DNA from: a bacterium
GTDB taxonomy: Bacteria; Actinomycetota; Acidimicrobiia; Acidimicrobiales; CATQHL01
Direction: 5' to 3'
DNA length: 8,226 bases
Assembly: GCA_026713745.1 (NCBI GenBank)
Contig: JAPONU010000014.1
Location: 1-8,226, forward strand
The notes beneath the pieces are model-generated. The model was not told where the DNA came from. It saw nothing but the letters and a program-made list of their open reading frames with translations, and ran no database searches. Both the position numbers and the translations under genes were made by a program. Shown piece after piece: positions 1 through 5,841 of the stretch (positions are counted from its first letter, which is position 1; every line of letters begins with the position of its first letter).

Positions 1-773
1 AGGAAGCTGAGGGTCGACTCGGCCAGGATGGCGATGGCCACCGTCAGGGAGACCGTCACGGTGATCTCACCCACCAGGTTCGGCAGCAGGTGGCGTCGCA
101 TGATCTGGTGCGCCGGCACACCCAGAGCCCGCGCGGCCTCCACGAACTCCTGCTCCTTCAGCGTCAGCACCTTGCCCCGCACGATGCGGGCAAGGGTCAT
201 CCAGGCGATGCCCGACAGCACCAGCACCACGTCCCAGACACCGTCGCCGAGCAGCCGGGCGGCGATGATCACGATCATGAGTCCCGGCAGCGCCAGCAGG
301 GTGTCGGTGAGGCGCATCAGGATGGCGTCGATCAGCCCGCCGTAGTACCCGGCCAGGATCCCGACGGTCGTGCCGACGCCCCCGGCGATCAGGGCCACCA
401 TCACACCCACCAGCAACGACACCTGGCCCCCGTGCAGGATGCGGCTGAGGTTGTCGCGCCCGAGGGTGTCGGTGCCCAGCAGGTAAGTCCCGTCGGGGCT
501 CTGCAGGATGTCGTCCAGGTTCTGTTCCACCTCGCCGAAGGGGGCGATCCAGTCGGCGAACACCGCGCCCACCACGATCAGTGCAAGCACCACCGCCGAG
601 ATGACCGCCGGTCGGCGACGGCCGAAGCGGCGCACAGCCAACCGCCACGGGCTCGTCGGCGTCTCGGTGGCGAGCGACTCCATCTCGCCGGGACCGGAAG
701 ATCCGAGGTTCCCCTCGCCCACCCCGTCCCCGCCGGTCACGGGTTCCGCTGCCGGGCGCCGCCGCTCAGCCAC
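1..773 (-). CDS. Dipeptide/oligopeptide ABC transporter permease, DppC/OppC type (3' end outside window)
   Basis: Inner-membrane permease that would pair with the DppB/OppB-like protein encoded just upstream to form the channel of a peptide-type importer. The window gives 257 codons. A Gly/Ser/Pro-rich cytoplasmic N-terminus of about 45 residues is followed by a basic stretch (RRFGRRRP) and a first membrane helix at about residues 55-73. The family hallmark LLGTDTLGRDNLSRILHGG follows, then alternating hydrophobic helices. The ATPase-docking EAA loop reads EFVEAARALGVPAHQIMRRH, with EAA at about 212-214, and LLPN follows. The left edge cuts the gene in the last third (ending in STLSFL). The start is uncertain. 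GTG at 773 overlaps the preceding stop by 8 bases and has GGGTGG upstream, which suits translational coupling; GTG at 740 and ATG at 683 are in frame and possible. The family is clear; the substrate is not shown by the sequence. Confidence 0.9.
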   Translation of the reverse strand, partial: MAERRRPAAEPVTGGDGVGEGNLGSSGPGEMESLATETPTSPWRLAVRRFGRRRPAVISAVVLALIVVGAVFADWIAPFGEVEQNLDDILQSPDGTYLLGTDTLGRDNLSRILHGGQVSLLVGVMVALIAGGVGTTVGILAGYYGGLIDAILMRLTDTLLALPGLMIVIIAARLLGDGVWDVVLVLSGIAWMTLARIVRGKVLTLKEQEFVEAARALGVPAHQIMRRHLLPNLVGEITVTVSLTVAIAILAESTLSF

Positions 774-1773
774 GTGCGGCCACCCGGCGCCCGCGCCCGA
801 GACGCACCCGTGGGTCCAGCACGCCGTAGAGAAGGTCCGCGGCGAGGTTCAGGCCGAAGACCGCAACCGCCGTGATCATCACCGTGGGCAGCAGCACGGC
901 GTAGTCGCCGCCCTCGAGGGCGTCGAGGAACAGCACGCCCATTCCCGGGTACTGGAACACCCGCTCGGTGACGATCAGCCCGCCCACGAGCTGGCCGATG
1001 TCGATGGCGGCCTGCGTGGTGACCGGCACGAGCGCCGAGCGCATGCCGTGGCGCACCACCACCCGGCGCTCCCGCAGGCCCTTGCTGCGGGCGGTGCGGA
1101 TGTAGTCGGCGCCCATCACCTCCAGCATCGAGGCCCGCATGTAGCGGCTGTAGACCGCCACGAGTTGCAGCGACAGCGCCATCGTCGGCAGCACCAGATG
1201 CCGCACCCGATCGAGTAGGTCGAACCCCTGCTGGCCCGGCGAGTAGATGCCGGCGGTCGGCAGCAGCGGCGGGCCCACGCCCAGCCAGTTGGCGAGGTAC
1301 AGCCCGAAGAACAGCTGCAGCATGAGGCCCAGCCAGAACACCGGGATGGAGATGCCCAGGAACGACACGCCCACCGAGGTGTAGTCCCACAGCGAGCCCT
1401 GGCGGATCGCCGAGATCGTGCCGACTGCCAGGCCGATCAGCAGCGACAGGCTCACCGCGGCGGCCACCAGCAGCAGCGTGTTGGCCAGTGCCCGCTCCAC
1501 GAACGGCCACACGTCCTGACCGTTCTTGACCAGCGACGTGCCGAAGTCGCCGGTCACGAAGTTGCCGAGCCATTTGCCGTACTGCACGTGCAGCGGCCGG
1601 TCCAGGCCCAGCAACTCGATGTAGGCCTGCTTGGCCTCGGGGCTGATGCGCGGGTTCAGCGTGAGTTGGGCGGTGGGGCTGGAGATCTCCCCGGCGGCCC
1701 AGAAGGTGCCGAAGGAGATGACCACCAGCACCGGCACCGTGATGGCCAGCCGGCGCAGGGCGTAGCCGATCAC
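766..1773 (-). CDS. Dipeptide/oligopeptide ABC transporter permease, DppB/OppB type
   Basis: Inner-membrane permease, 335 residues, normal length for the family. The N-terminus (MIGYALRRLAITVPVLVVIS) is the typical short basic start plus first helix (about 9-27). A periplasmic loop (about 30-92) contains the LGLDRPLHVQYGKWL segment usual in DppB proteins. Further helices lie at about 98-122, 132-160, 192-212, 250-270 and 290-316. The ATPase-docking EAA-type loop is at about 221-233 (DYIRTARSKGL), and the conserved tail DLLYGVLDPRVRLG is at about 313-326. The start is GTG at 1773, with a weak purine run (GGGGG) upstream. It lies 84 bases after the stop of the lipoprotein gene, and its own stop overlaps the likely start of the next permease. 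It should be co-transcribed with both. The substrate class (peptide, opine or similar) cannot be resolved. Confidence 0.94.
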   Translation of the reverse strand: MIGYALRRLAITVPVLVVISFGTFWAAGEISSPTAQLTLNPRISPEAKQAYIELLGLDRPLHVQYGKWLGNFVTGDFGTSLVKNGQDVWPFVERALANTLLLVAAAVSLSLLIGLAVGTISAIRQGSLWDYTSVGVSFLGISIPVFWLGLMLQLFFGLYLANWLGVGPPLLPTAGIYSPGQQGFDLLDRVRHLVLPTMALSLQLVAVYSRYMRASMLEVMGADYIRTARSKGLRERRVVVRHGMRSALVPVTTQAAIDIGQLVGGLIVTERVFQYPGMGVLFLDALEGGDYAVLLPTVMITAVAVFGLNLAADLLYGVLDPRVRLGRGRRVAARG

Positions 1774-1809
1774 CGCCGCCCCCGGGAGTACGCCTGCTGC
1801 GGTCCCCGT

Positions 1810-1827
1810 GCCGCCTGCTCCGGCGGC
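1810..1827 (-). other. GC hairpin between lipoprotein and permease genes
   Basis: Within the 84-base gap between lipoprotein 1 and the DppB-like gene there is a perfect 6-bp inverted repeat, GCCGCC-GGAGCA-GGCGGC on the minus strand. No T-run follows, so it is not a convincing intrinsic terminator. In many binding-protein operons a stem-loop at this position protects the upstream mRNA and lowers permease output. That role here is inference from position alone, and short GC palindromes are common in DNA of this composition. Confidence 0.35.
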
Positions 1828-1857
1828 GGCTGTGGCGGGCGCGGCGAGGTCACCGGC

Positions 1858-3669
1858 TCAGCCGATGACGCGCCAGTCGTACATGTCGGCGAAGCCGCCG
1901 TAGGCGCTGAACAGCGCGTTGCCCGCACCCTCCACCAGGGTGCTGTTCCAGACCACCAGGTTGGGTAGCACGTACAGCGGGATCCAGGGCACGTCGGTGG
2001 CCAGGAGTTCCCCGAGTTGCCGCACCAGCGCCAGCCGGGCGGCCGCATCCACCTCGCGGTCGATGGCGGCGGCCAGGTCGCTGGCCTCCTCGCTGGCGTA
2101 GGCGGTGAAGTTCTGGCCCGTGAAGCCGTTGTCCTCGGTGGGGATGCCGCCGATGTCATAGAGGCGGAACACGGTGGGGTCCGGCGAGGTGCTGTTGGCG
2201 TAGAGGGCCACGGGCCCGAAGTTCATGACCGGCAGGCGGTTCTGGAACAACTCGCCGGGGTCGTAGTTGATGATCTCCCAGCCGATGCCGAACGGGGCGG
2301 TCATCTCGCTGACCAGGGCCTGCACGTCCTCGCGCCGCTTGTTGCCGGCCACGGTGTTCCACTGAAGAACCAACTCGGCGCCGTCGGGGTTCACCCACAG
2401 GCCGTCGGGGTCGGGACGGGTCCAGCCCTCCGCGCTCAGCAACTCGGTGACCCGCTCGGGGTCCTGGGTGTAGTGGGCGAAGTCATCCGCGCACCACTCG
2501 CCGACCGCCGGGCTCCAGCCGGCGCACTGCAGCACCTGCGGGTCCTCGATGATGGAGCCCAGCGCCACGTCCGCGATCAGTTCGCGGTCCAGCGAGTAGG
2601 CCACGGCCTGGCGGATGTTCCGGGTGACCTCGAAGCGGCGGTCGGGGGCGTTCTGGTTGATCCAGAGCCCCTCGATGAACGTGCCGCCGCCGCCCACGAA
2701 GGTCAGGTCGCCGCCGAGGCGTTCGGCGGCGCCGGGGAAGGGCTGTGGCGAAGCGGCCATCACCTCGCCGGTCTGCAGGGCCACGACCTCGGAGTCGGTG
2801 TCCTCCCGGGGCACCATCACGACCCGGTCCACGAGGGGCCGGCGCTCTGGGTCCCAGTACAACTCGTTGGGCACCAGGACGTGCTGGTCCTGGCTCCAGG
2901 ACTGCTGCAGCCAGGGGCCGCCGGAGATGGGGATCGAATCGTTCCAGCGGTCGGCGACATTGGTGTCGGGGCCCAGGTGGTGGGCGGGCAGGATCGGGTC
3001 GAAGAGGTCGCGCCAGGGTGCGTACGGCTCGCTGAAGGTCACCACCGCCACCTGCGGGTCGTCGGTGCCGACGTCGCTGATGAGCTCGTAACCGGCCGTG
3101 TCGAGCGTGCCGTCGGTGTCCATGCGGGCCCGCCACGTGTACCGCACGTCGTTGCTGGTGATGGGGGTGCCGTCGCTCCAGACTGCGTCGGGGTGCAGGC
3201 GGTAGGTGAGCGTGAAGGTGCCGTCGGCGGCCACCGCCAGCCCGCCGTTGTCGGTCGTCGGCTCCTCTGCGAGCGTGGGGGACGGTTGGTAGTTGTTCCG
3301 GAGGTCCAACTCCATGAGCCGTGGCAGCACGTGGGTGTTGACCGACCAGAGCGTCCAGGAGGCGTTGGCGCAGGAGGTCACCGGGTTGAGGCATTCGGGC
3401 CACTGCTCCACGGCCAGGATCAACTCGCCGCCGGTGGCCTCGTCCACCTCGGCGCCGGCCGCCGGGTCGATCTCGGGGGAACCCGGCTCGGTGGCACCTG
3501 CCGGCGGGGCGGGTGCCGGGGAGGTGGGGGTCTCGGCGGCGGTGGTGCCGGTGCTTCGGGCCGTTTCGGTCGACGCGCCGCCGGTCTCGTCGCCACCGCA
3601 GGCGCCCGCCACCAGGGCCAACCCCGCCAGAATCGCCAACCCGGCCTTGTATTTCGTGGTCAACCTCAT
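1858..3669 (-). CDS. Extracytoplasmic peptide-type substrate-binding lipoprotein 1 (SBP_bac_5 family)
   Basis: Binding component of the importer, anchored to the outer face of the membrane; 603 residues from ATG 3669. The signal peptide (KYKAGLAILAGLALVAGAC) ends in a lipobox with Cys24. A disordered Thr/Pro/Ala/Glu-rich tether runs to about residue 79. The family-5 binding domain follows, from GGELILAVEQWPECLNP to the C-terminal DWRVIG, with typical segments YRLHPDAVWSDGTPITSNDV (about 156-175) and NIRQAVAYSLDRELIADVALG (about 351-371). Two close cysteine pairs, 93/100 and 382/393, are probably disulphides. I prefer ATG 3669 to the in-frame GTG 3699: the GTG adds ten residues that do not look like a signal peptide, and TAGCGT lies exactly 7 bases before the ATG, as in the upstream paralogue. 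It is about 82% identical to that paralogue over the binding domain. The ligand is unknown. Confidence 0.93.
   Translation of the reverse strand: MRLTTKYKAGLAILAGLALVAGACGGDETGGASTETARSTGTTAAETPTSPAPAPPAGATEPGSPEIDPAAGAEVDEATGGELILAVEQWPECLNPVTSCANASWTLWSVNTHVLPRLMELDLRNNYQPSPTLAEEPTTDNGGLAVAADGTFTLTYRLHPDAVWSDGTPITSNDVRYTWRARMDTDGTLDTAGYELISDVGTDDPQVAVVTFSEPYAPWRDLFDPILPAHHLGPDTNVADRWNDSIPISGGPWLQQSWSQDQHVLVPNELYWDPERRPLVDRVVMVPREDTDSEVVALQTGEVMAASPQPFPGAAERLGGDLTFVGGGGTFIEGLWINQNAPDRRFEVTRNIRQAVAYSLDRELIADVALGSIIEDPQVLQCAGWSPAVGEWCADDFAHYTQDPERVTELLSAEGWTRPDPDGLWVNPDGAELVLQWNTVAGNKRREDVQALVSEMTAPFGIGWEIINYDPGELFQNRLPVMNFGPVALYANSTSPDPTVFRLYDIGGIPTEDNGFTGQNFTAYASEEASDLAAAIDREVDAAARLALVRQLGELLATDVPWIPLYVLPNLVVWNSTLVEGAGNALFSAYGGFADMYDWRVIG
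2196..2334. repeat. 139-bp near-identical block shared by the two lipoprotein genes (partner 4065-4203)
   Basis: Positions 2196-2334 match 4065-4203 (offset 1869) with one mismatch, 2250 A versus 4119 G, even though the two genes are clearly diverged elsewhere. A second block, 2582-2667 versus 4451-4536, is identical over 86 bases. By contrast 2757-2847 versus 4626-4716 has six differences in 91 bases despite near-identical protein. Identity at silent sites in patches points to gene conversion between the tandem paralogues. Comparison was by eye. Confidence 0.8.
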
Positions 3670-3676
3670 GGGCAGC

Positions 3677-3682
3677 ACGCTA
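3677..3682 (-). promoter_or_regulatory. Putative -10 element (TAGCGT) of lipoprotein 1, leaderless layout
   Basis: On the minus strand TAGCGT is followed by exactly 7 bases (GCTGCCC) and then ATG 3669. This places transcription initiation at or next to the start codon. No Shine-Dalgarno sequence is visible before the ATG. The hexamer fits the actinobacterial TANNNT -10 pattern; no clear -35 box is seen. The same hexamer and spacing occur before lipoprotein 2, which raises confidence. It implies lipoprotein 1 can be transcribed without reading through lipoprotein 2. Confidence 0.5.
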
Positions 3683-3704
3683 TTCGCTAGCCGGCGCACT
3701 CCCG

Positions 3705-3721
3705 TTGCATCTCGATTGCAT
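3705..3721. promoter_or_regulatory. Direct repeat TTGCAT x2, 11-bp period, upstream of lipoprotein 1
   Basis: Two exact TTGCAT hexamers start at 3705 and 3716, one helical turn apart, with CTCGA between them. They lie in the 57-base gap between the lipoprotein genes, about 22 bases upstream of the putative -10 element of lipoprotein 1. Helically phased half-sites next to a promoter are what an operator or activator site looks like. No regulator is identified, and the match is short. Confidence 0.3.
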
Positions 3722-3726
3722 GTCTT

Positions 3727-5598
3727 TCAGCCGATGACGCGCCAGTCGTAGATGTCCTTGAAGCCGCCGTAGACGCTGAAGGTGTAGGCGCCCGGCCCCT
3801 CCACCAGTGAGCTGTTCCAGACCAGGAGGTTGGGCAGCAGGTACAGCGGGATCCAGGGGACGTCGGTGGCCAGGAGTGTCCCGAGTTCGTGCACCAGCGC
3901 CAGCCGTGCGGTGGCGTCCACCTGCCGGTCGATCTCGGCGGCTAGGTCGCTGGCCTCCTGACTGGCGTAGGCGGTGAAGTTCTGGCCGGTGAAGCCGTTG
4001 GCCTCAGTCGGGATGCCCTCGATGTCGTAGAGCGACTGCACGGACGGGTCGGGCGATGTGCTGCTGGCGTAGAGGGCCACGGGCCCGAAGTTCATGACCG
4101 GCAGGCGGTTCTGGAACAGCTCGCCGGGGTCGTAGTTGATGATCTCCCAGCCGATGCCGAACGGGGCGGTCATCTCGCTGACCAGGGCCTGCACGTCCTC
4201 GCGTCGCTTGTTGCCGGCCACGGTGTTCCACTGCAGGACCAACTCTTGCCCGTCGGGGTTCACCCACAGGCCGTCGGGGTCGGGGCGGGTCCAGCCCTCT
4301 TCGGTCAGCAGCTCGGCGACCTTCCCGAGATCCTGGGTGTAATGGGCGAAGTCCTCCGCGCACCACTCGCCGACGGTCGGGTTCCAGCCGGCGCACTGCA
4401 GCACCAGCGGGTCCTCGATGATGGAACCCAGCGCCACCGCCGCGATCAGCTCGCGGTCCAGCGAGTAGGCCACGGCCTGGCGGATGTTCCGGGTGACCTC
4501 GAAGCGGCGGTCGGGGGCGTTCTGGTTGATCCAGAGGCCTTCCAGGTACGTGCCGCCTCCGCCGATGAACTCCAGGTCGCCGGTGAGGCGCTGCACGGCC
4601 CCGGGGAAGGGCTGCGGAAAGGCGGCCATGACCTCACCGGTCTGCAGCGCGACGACCTCGGAGTCGGTGTCCTCGCGGGGCACCATCACGACCCGGTCCA
4701 CCAGGGGCCGGCGCTCGGGCACCCAGTAGTTGTCGTTGGGTACCAGGATGTGCTGGTCCTGACCCCAGGACTCCTGTAGCCACGGCCCGCCGGAGATGGG
4801 GATCTCGTCGTTCCACTTCCCTGCGATGTTGGTGTCGGGGCCGAGCGCGTGTGCGGGCAGCACGAAGCCGAACAGGTCGCGCCAGGGAGCGTACGACTCG
4901 GGGAACGTGACGACCGCGGTGTGCGGGTCGCTGGCGTCGATGTCGCTGATGAGCTCGTAGCCGATGGTGCTGAGGCTGCCCTCGGTGTCGAGCCGCGCCC
5001 GCCAGGTGAACCACACGTCGGTGCTGGTGAAAGGTGTGCCGTCACTCCAGGCGGCCTCGGGGTTCAGCCGGTAGGTGAGCGTGAAGGTGCCGTCGTCGGC
5101 CACGGCCAGGCCGCCGTTCTCGACGGTCGGCTCCTCGAGCAGTGTCGGGGAGGGCCGGTAGGCGTTGTCGGGATCCAGTTCCATGAGCGACGGCAGGAGG
5201 TGCGTCGCCACCGACCAGATCATCCAGGTGGAGTTGGCGCAGGAGGTCACCGGGTTGAGGCACTCGGGCCACTGCTCCACGGCCAGGATCAGTTCGCCGC
5301 CGCTGCGGTCGCTTGCCTCGGCGGTGGCATCGTCGGGCGCTGTGGCATCGTCGGGCGCGTCGCCGGTCCCAGCCGGCTCGGTGGGGCTCGGCGGCTCGGC
5401 GCTGCCGCGATCGTCGGCCGGGGGGGCCGATTCTCCGGATTCCGAAGTCGTCGAGTCCCGGTCCTCGTCGGGCTGGTCGGTGGTAGCCGGCGTGGCGCCC
5501 GAAGGGCTGGGTGTCGCTGGCTCCGTTTCTTCCTCGCCCCCGCAGGCCGCGGCGACCAGGAGCAGGGTGAGAATGATCGAAATGGAGCGGTGTCGCAT
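3727..5598 (-). CDS. Extracytoplasmic peptide-type substrate-binding lipoprotein 2 (SBP_bac_5 family)
   Basis: First gene of the importer operon; 623 residues from ATG 5598. The signal peptide (MRHRSISIILTLLLVAAAC) has its lipobox Cys at 19. A long acidic Ser/Thr/Pro-rich tether of about 80 residues includes a tandem APDDAT repeat at 81-92. The family-5 binding domain runs from about 100 (GGELILAVEQW) to the end (DWRVIG), collinear without gaps with lipoprotein 1. The cysteine pairs are conserved at 113/120 and 402/413. Substitutions relative to lipoprotein 1 cluster at about 123-220 and in the last 120 residues, while about 437-510 is almost unchanged. Either ligand preference has diverged or one copy is redundant; the sequence does not say which. 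The ATG is supported by TAGCGT 7 bases upstream. The stop is 57 bases before lipoprotein 1. Confidence 0.93.
   Translation of the reverse strand: MRHRSISIILTLLLVAAACGGEEETEPATPSPSGATPATTDQPDEDRDSTTSESGESAPPADDRGSAEPPSPTEPAGTGDAPDDATAPDDATAEASDRSGGELILAVEQWPECLNPVTSCANSTWMIWSVATHLLPSLMELDPDNAYRPSPTLLEEPTVENGGLAVADDGTFTLTYRLNPEAAWSDGTPFTSTDVWFTWRARLDTEGSLSTIGYELISDIDASDPHTAVVTFPESYAPWRDLFGFVLPAHALGPDTNIAGKWNDEIPISGGPWLQESWGQDQHILVPNDNYWVPERRPLVDRVVMVPREDTDSEVVALQTGEVMAAFPQPFPGAVQRLTGDLEFIGGGGTYLEGLWINQNAPDRRFEVTRNIRQAVAYSLDRELIAAVALGSIIEDPLVLQCAGWNPTVGEWCAEDFAHYTQDLGKVAELLTEEGWTRPDPDGLWVNPDGQELVLQWNTVAGNKRREDVQALVSEMTAPFGIGWEIINYDPGELFQNRLPVMNFGPVALYASSTSPDPSVQSLYDIEGIPTEANGFTGQNFTAYASQEASDLAAEIDRQVDATARLALVHELGTLLATDVPWIPLYLLPNLLVWNSSLVEGPGAYTFSVYGGFKDIYDWRVIG
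5324..5359 (-). repeat. 18-bp tandem duplication in the lipoprotein 2 tether
   Basis: The 17-base string GTGGCATCGTCGGGCGC occurs at 5324-5340 and again at 5342-5358, an 18-bp unit present twice. It encodes two consecutive APDDAT hexapeptides in the flexible tether after the lipid-anchored cysteine. Lipoprotein 1 has no counterpart, so this is probably a slippage duplication that lengthened the tether. Confidence 0.85.
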
Positions 5599-5605
5599 AT
5601 TCTAA

Positions 5606-5611
5606 ACGCTA
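5606..5611 (-). promoter_or_regulatory. Putative -10 element (TAGCGT) of the transporter operon, leaderless layout
   Basis: On the minus strand TAGCGT is followed by 7 bases (TTAGAAT) and then ATG 5598 of lipoprotein 2, the same geometry as at lipoprotein 1. No ribosome-binding sequence precedes the ATG. A competing hexamer TAGAAT directly abuts the ATG, but as a -10 element it would start transcription inside the gene. No clear -35 box is seen. Confidence 0.5.
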
Positions 5612-5657
5612 GCCCATTGCCGTACTCGGATCGGTTCAGAGACACACCGGCGCCAGC

Positions 5658-5699
5658 TGTCGCGCATGTCGCGGGCGGGTCGCGGGAACTGCCGCGACA
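5658..5699. repeat. Intergenic 42-bp repeat, copy 1, with inverted repeat
   Basis: This segment matches 5735-5776 at 34 of 42 positions, with a 77-bp period and no gaps. It contains a perfect 9-bp inverted repeat, ATGTCGCGG at 5666-5674 and CCGCGACAT at 5692-5700. A second GTCGCGG at 5679-5685 can pair with the same right arm around a GAACTG loop, so the left arm exists twice, 11 bases apart. It could be an operator cluster for the divergent promoters or a structured RNA. It lies about 47 bases upstream of the transporter -10 element. Confidence 0.6.
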
Positions 5700-5734
5700 T
5701 CCAAGTGATCGGTAAGTGGGCGCCCCGCACCGGG

Positions 5735-5776
5735 GGTCGCACGTGTCGCCGGTGGGCCGCGGGAACTGCGGCAACA
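5735..5776. repeat. Intergenic 42-bp repeat, copy 2, with inverted repeat
   Basis: This is the partner of 5658-5699. The outer arms TGTCGCCG (5744-5751) and CGGCAACA (5769-5776) pair at 7 of 8 positions around a 17-base spacer that ends in CGCGGGAACTG, as in copy 1. One arm position changed from a G-C to a C-G pair relative to copy 1, a compensatory difference suggesting the inverted repeat itself is conserved. An alternative stem GCCGC/GCGGC (5756-5760 with 5768-5772) is also possible. Confidence 0.6.
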
Positions 5777-5807
5777 ACTCTCGGGGGTTCGGGCTCGCCG
5801 GCCACAA

Positions 5808-5820
5808 CCGTGTCGCACGG
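5808..5820. promoter_or_regulatory. Short palindrome CCGTG-TCG-CACGG upstream of the ligA -10
   Basis: A perfect 5-bp inverted repeat with a 3-base centre ends 6 bases before the putative ligA -10 element, in the -35/spacer zone where a repressor would block RNA polymerase. It includes one of the TGTCGC hexamers that recur in this intergenic region. No known operator consensus is recognised, and chance is possible at this GC content. Confidence 0.3.
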
Positions 5821-5826
5821 CATCGG

Positions 5827-5832
5827 TACAGT
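5827..5832 (+). promoter_or_regulatory. Putative -10 element (TACAGT) of ligA
   Basis: TACAGT fits TANNNT. It is followed by 6 bases and then the in-frame pair GTG (5839) ATG (5842). Transcription would begin at or just before these codons, again giving a leaderless or nearly leaderless message. No Shine-Dalgarno motif precedes either codon. A -35 box is not obvious. Confidence 0.4.
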
Positions 5833-5841
5833 TCGGGCGTG

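Noticed and set aside
1810..1827. Intrinsic terminator after lipoprotein 1.
   Set aside because: The stem is short and no T-run follows on the transcribed strand; the permease genes need read-through.
2017..3690. A 557-codon open frame on the plus strand opposite lipoprotein 1, with similar long frames opposite lipoprotein 2 and the permeases.
   Set aside because: It mirrors the coding frame of the clearly real minus-strand genes, as expected in GC-rich DNA. Its translation is Gly/Val/His-rich with no family resemblance.
3697..3699. GTG at 3699 as the start of lipoprotein 1, ten codons earlier.
   Set aside because: It adds residues that do not fit a signal peptide and lacks a properly spaced ribosome-binding site. 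ATG 3669 matches the paralogue and the -10 spacing.
5599..5841. CRISPR array or tRNA in the intergenic gap.
   Set aside because: Only two imperfect repeats are present, with unequal flanks, and no tRNA arms or anticodon loop can be built from the sequence.
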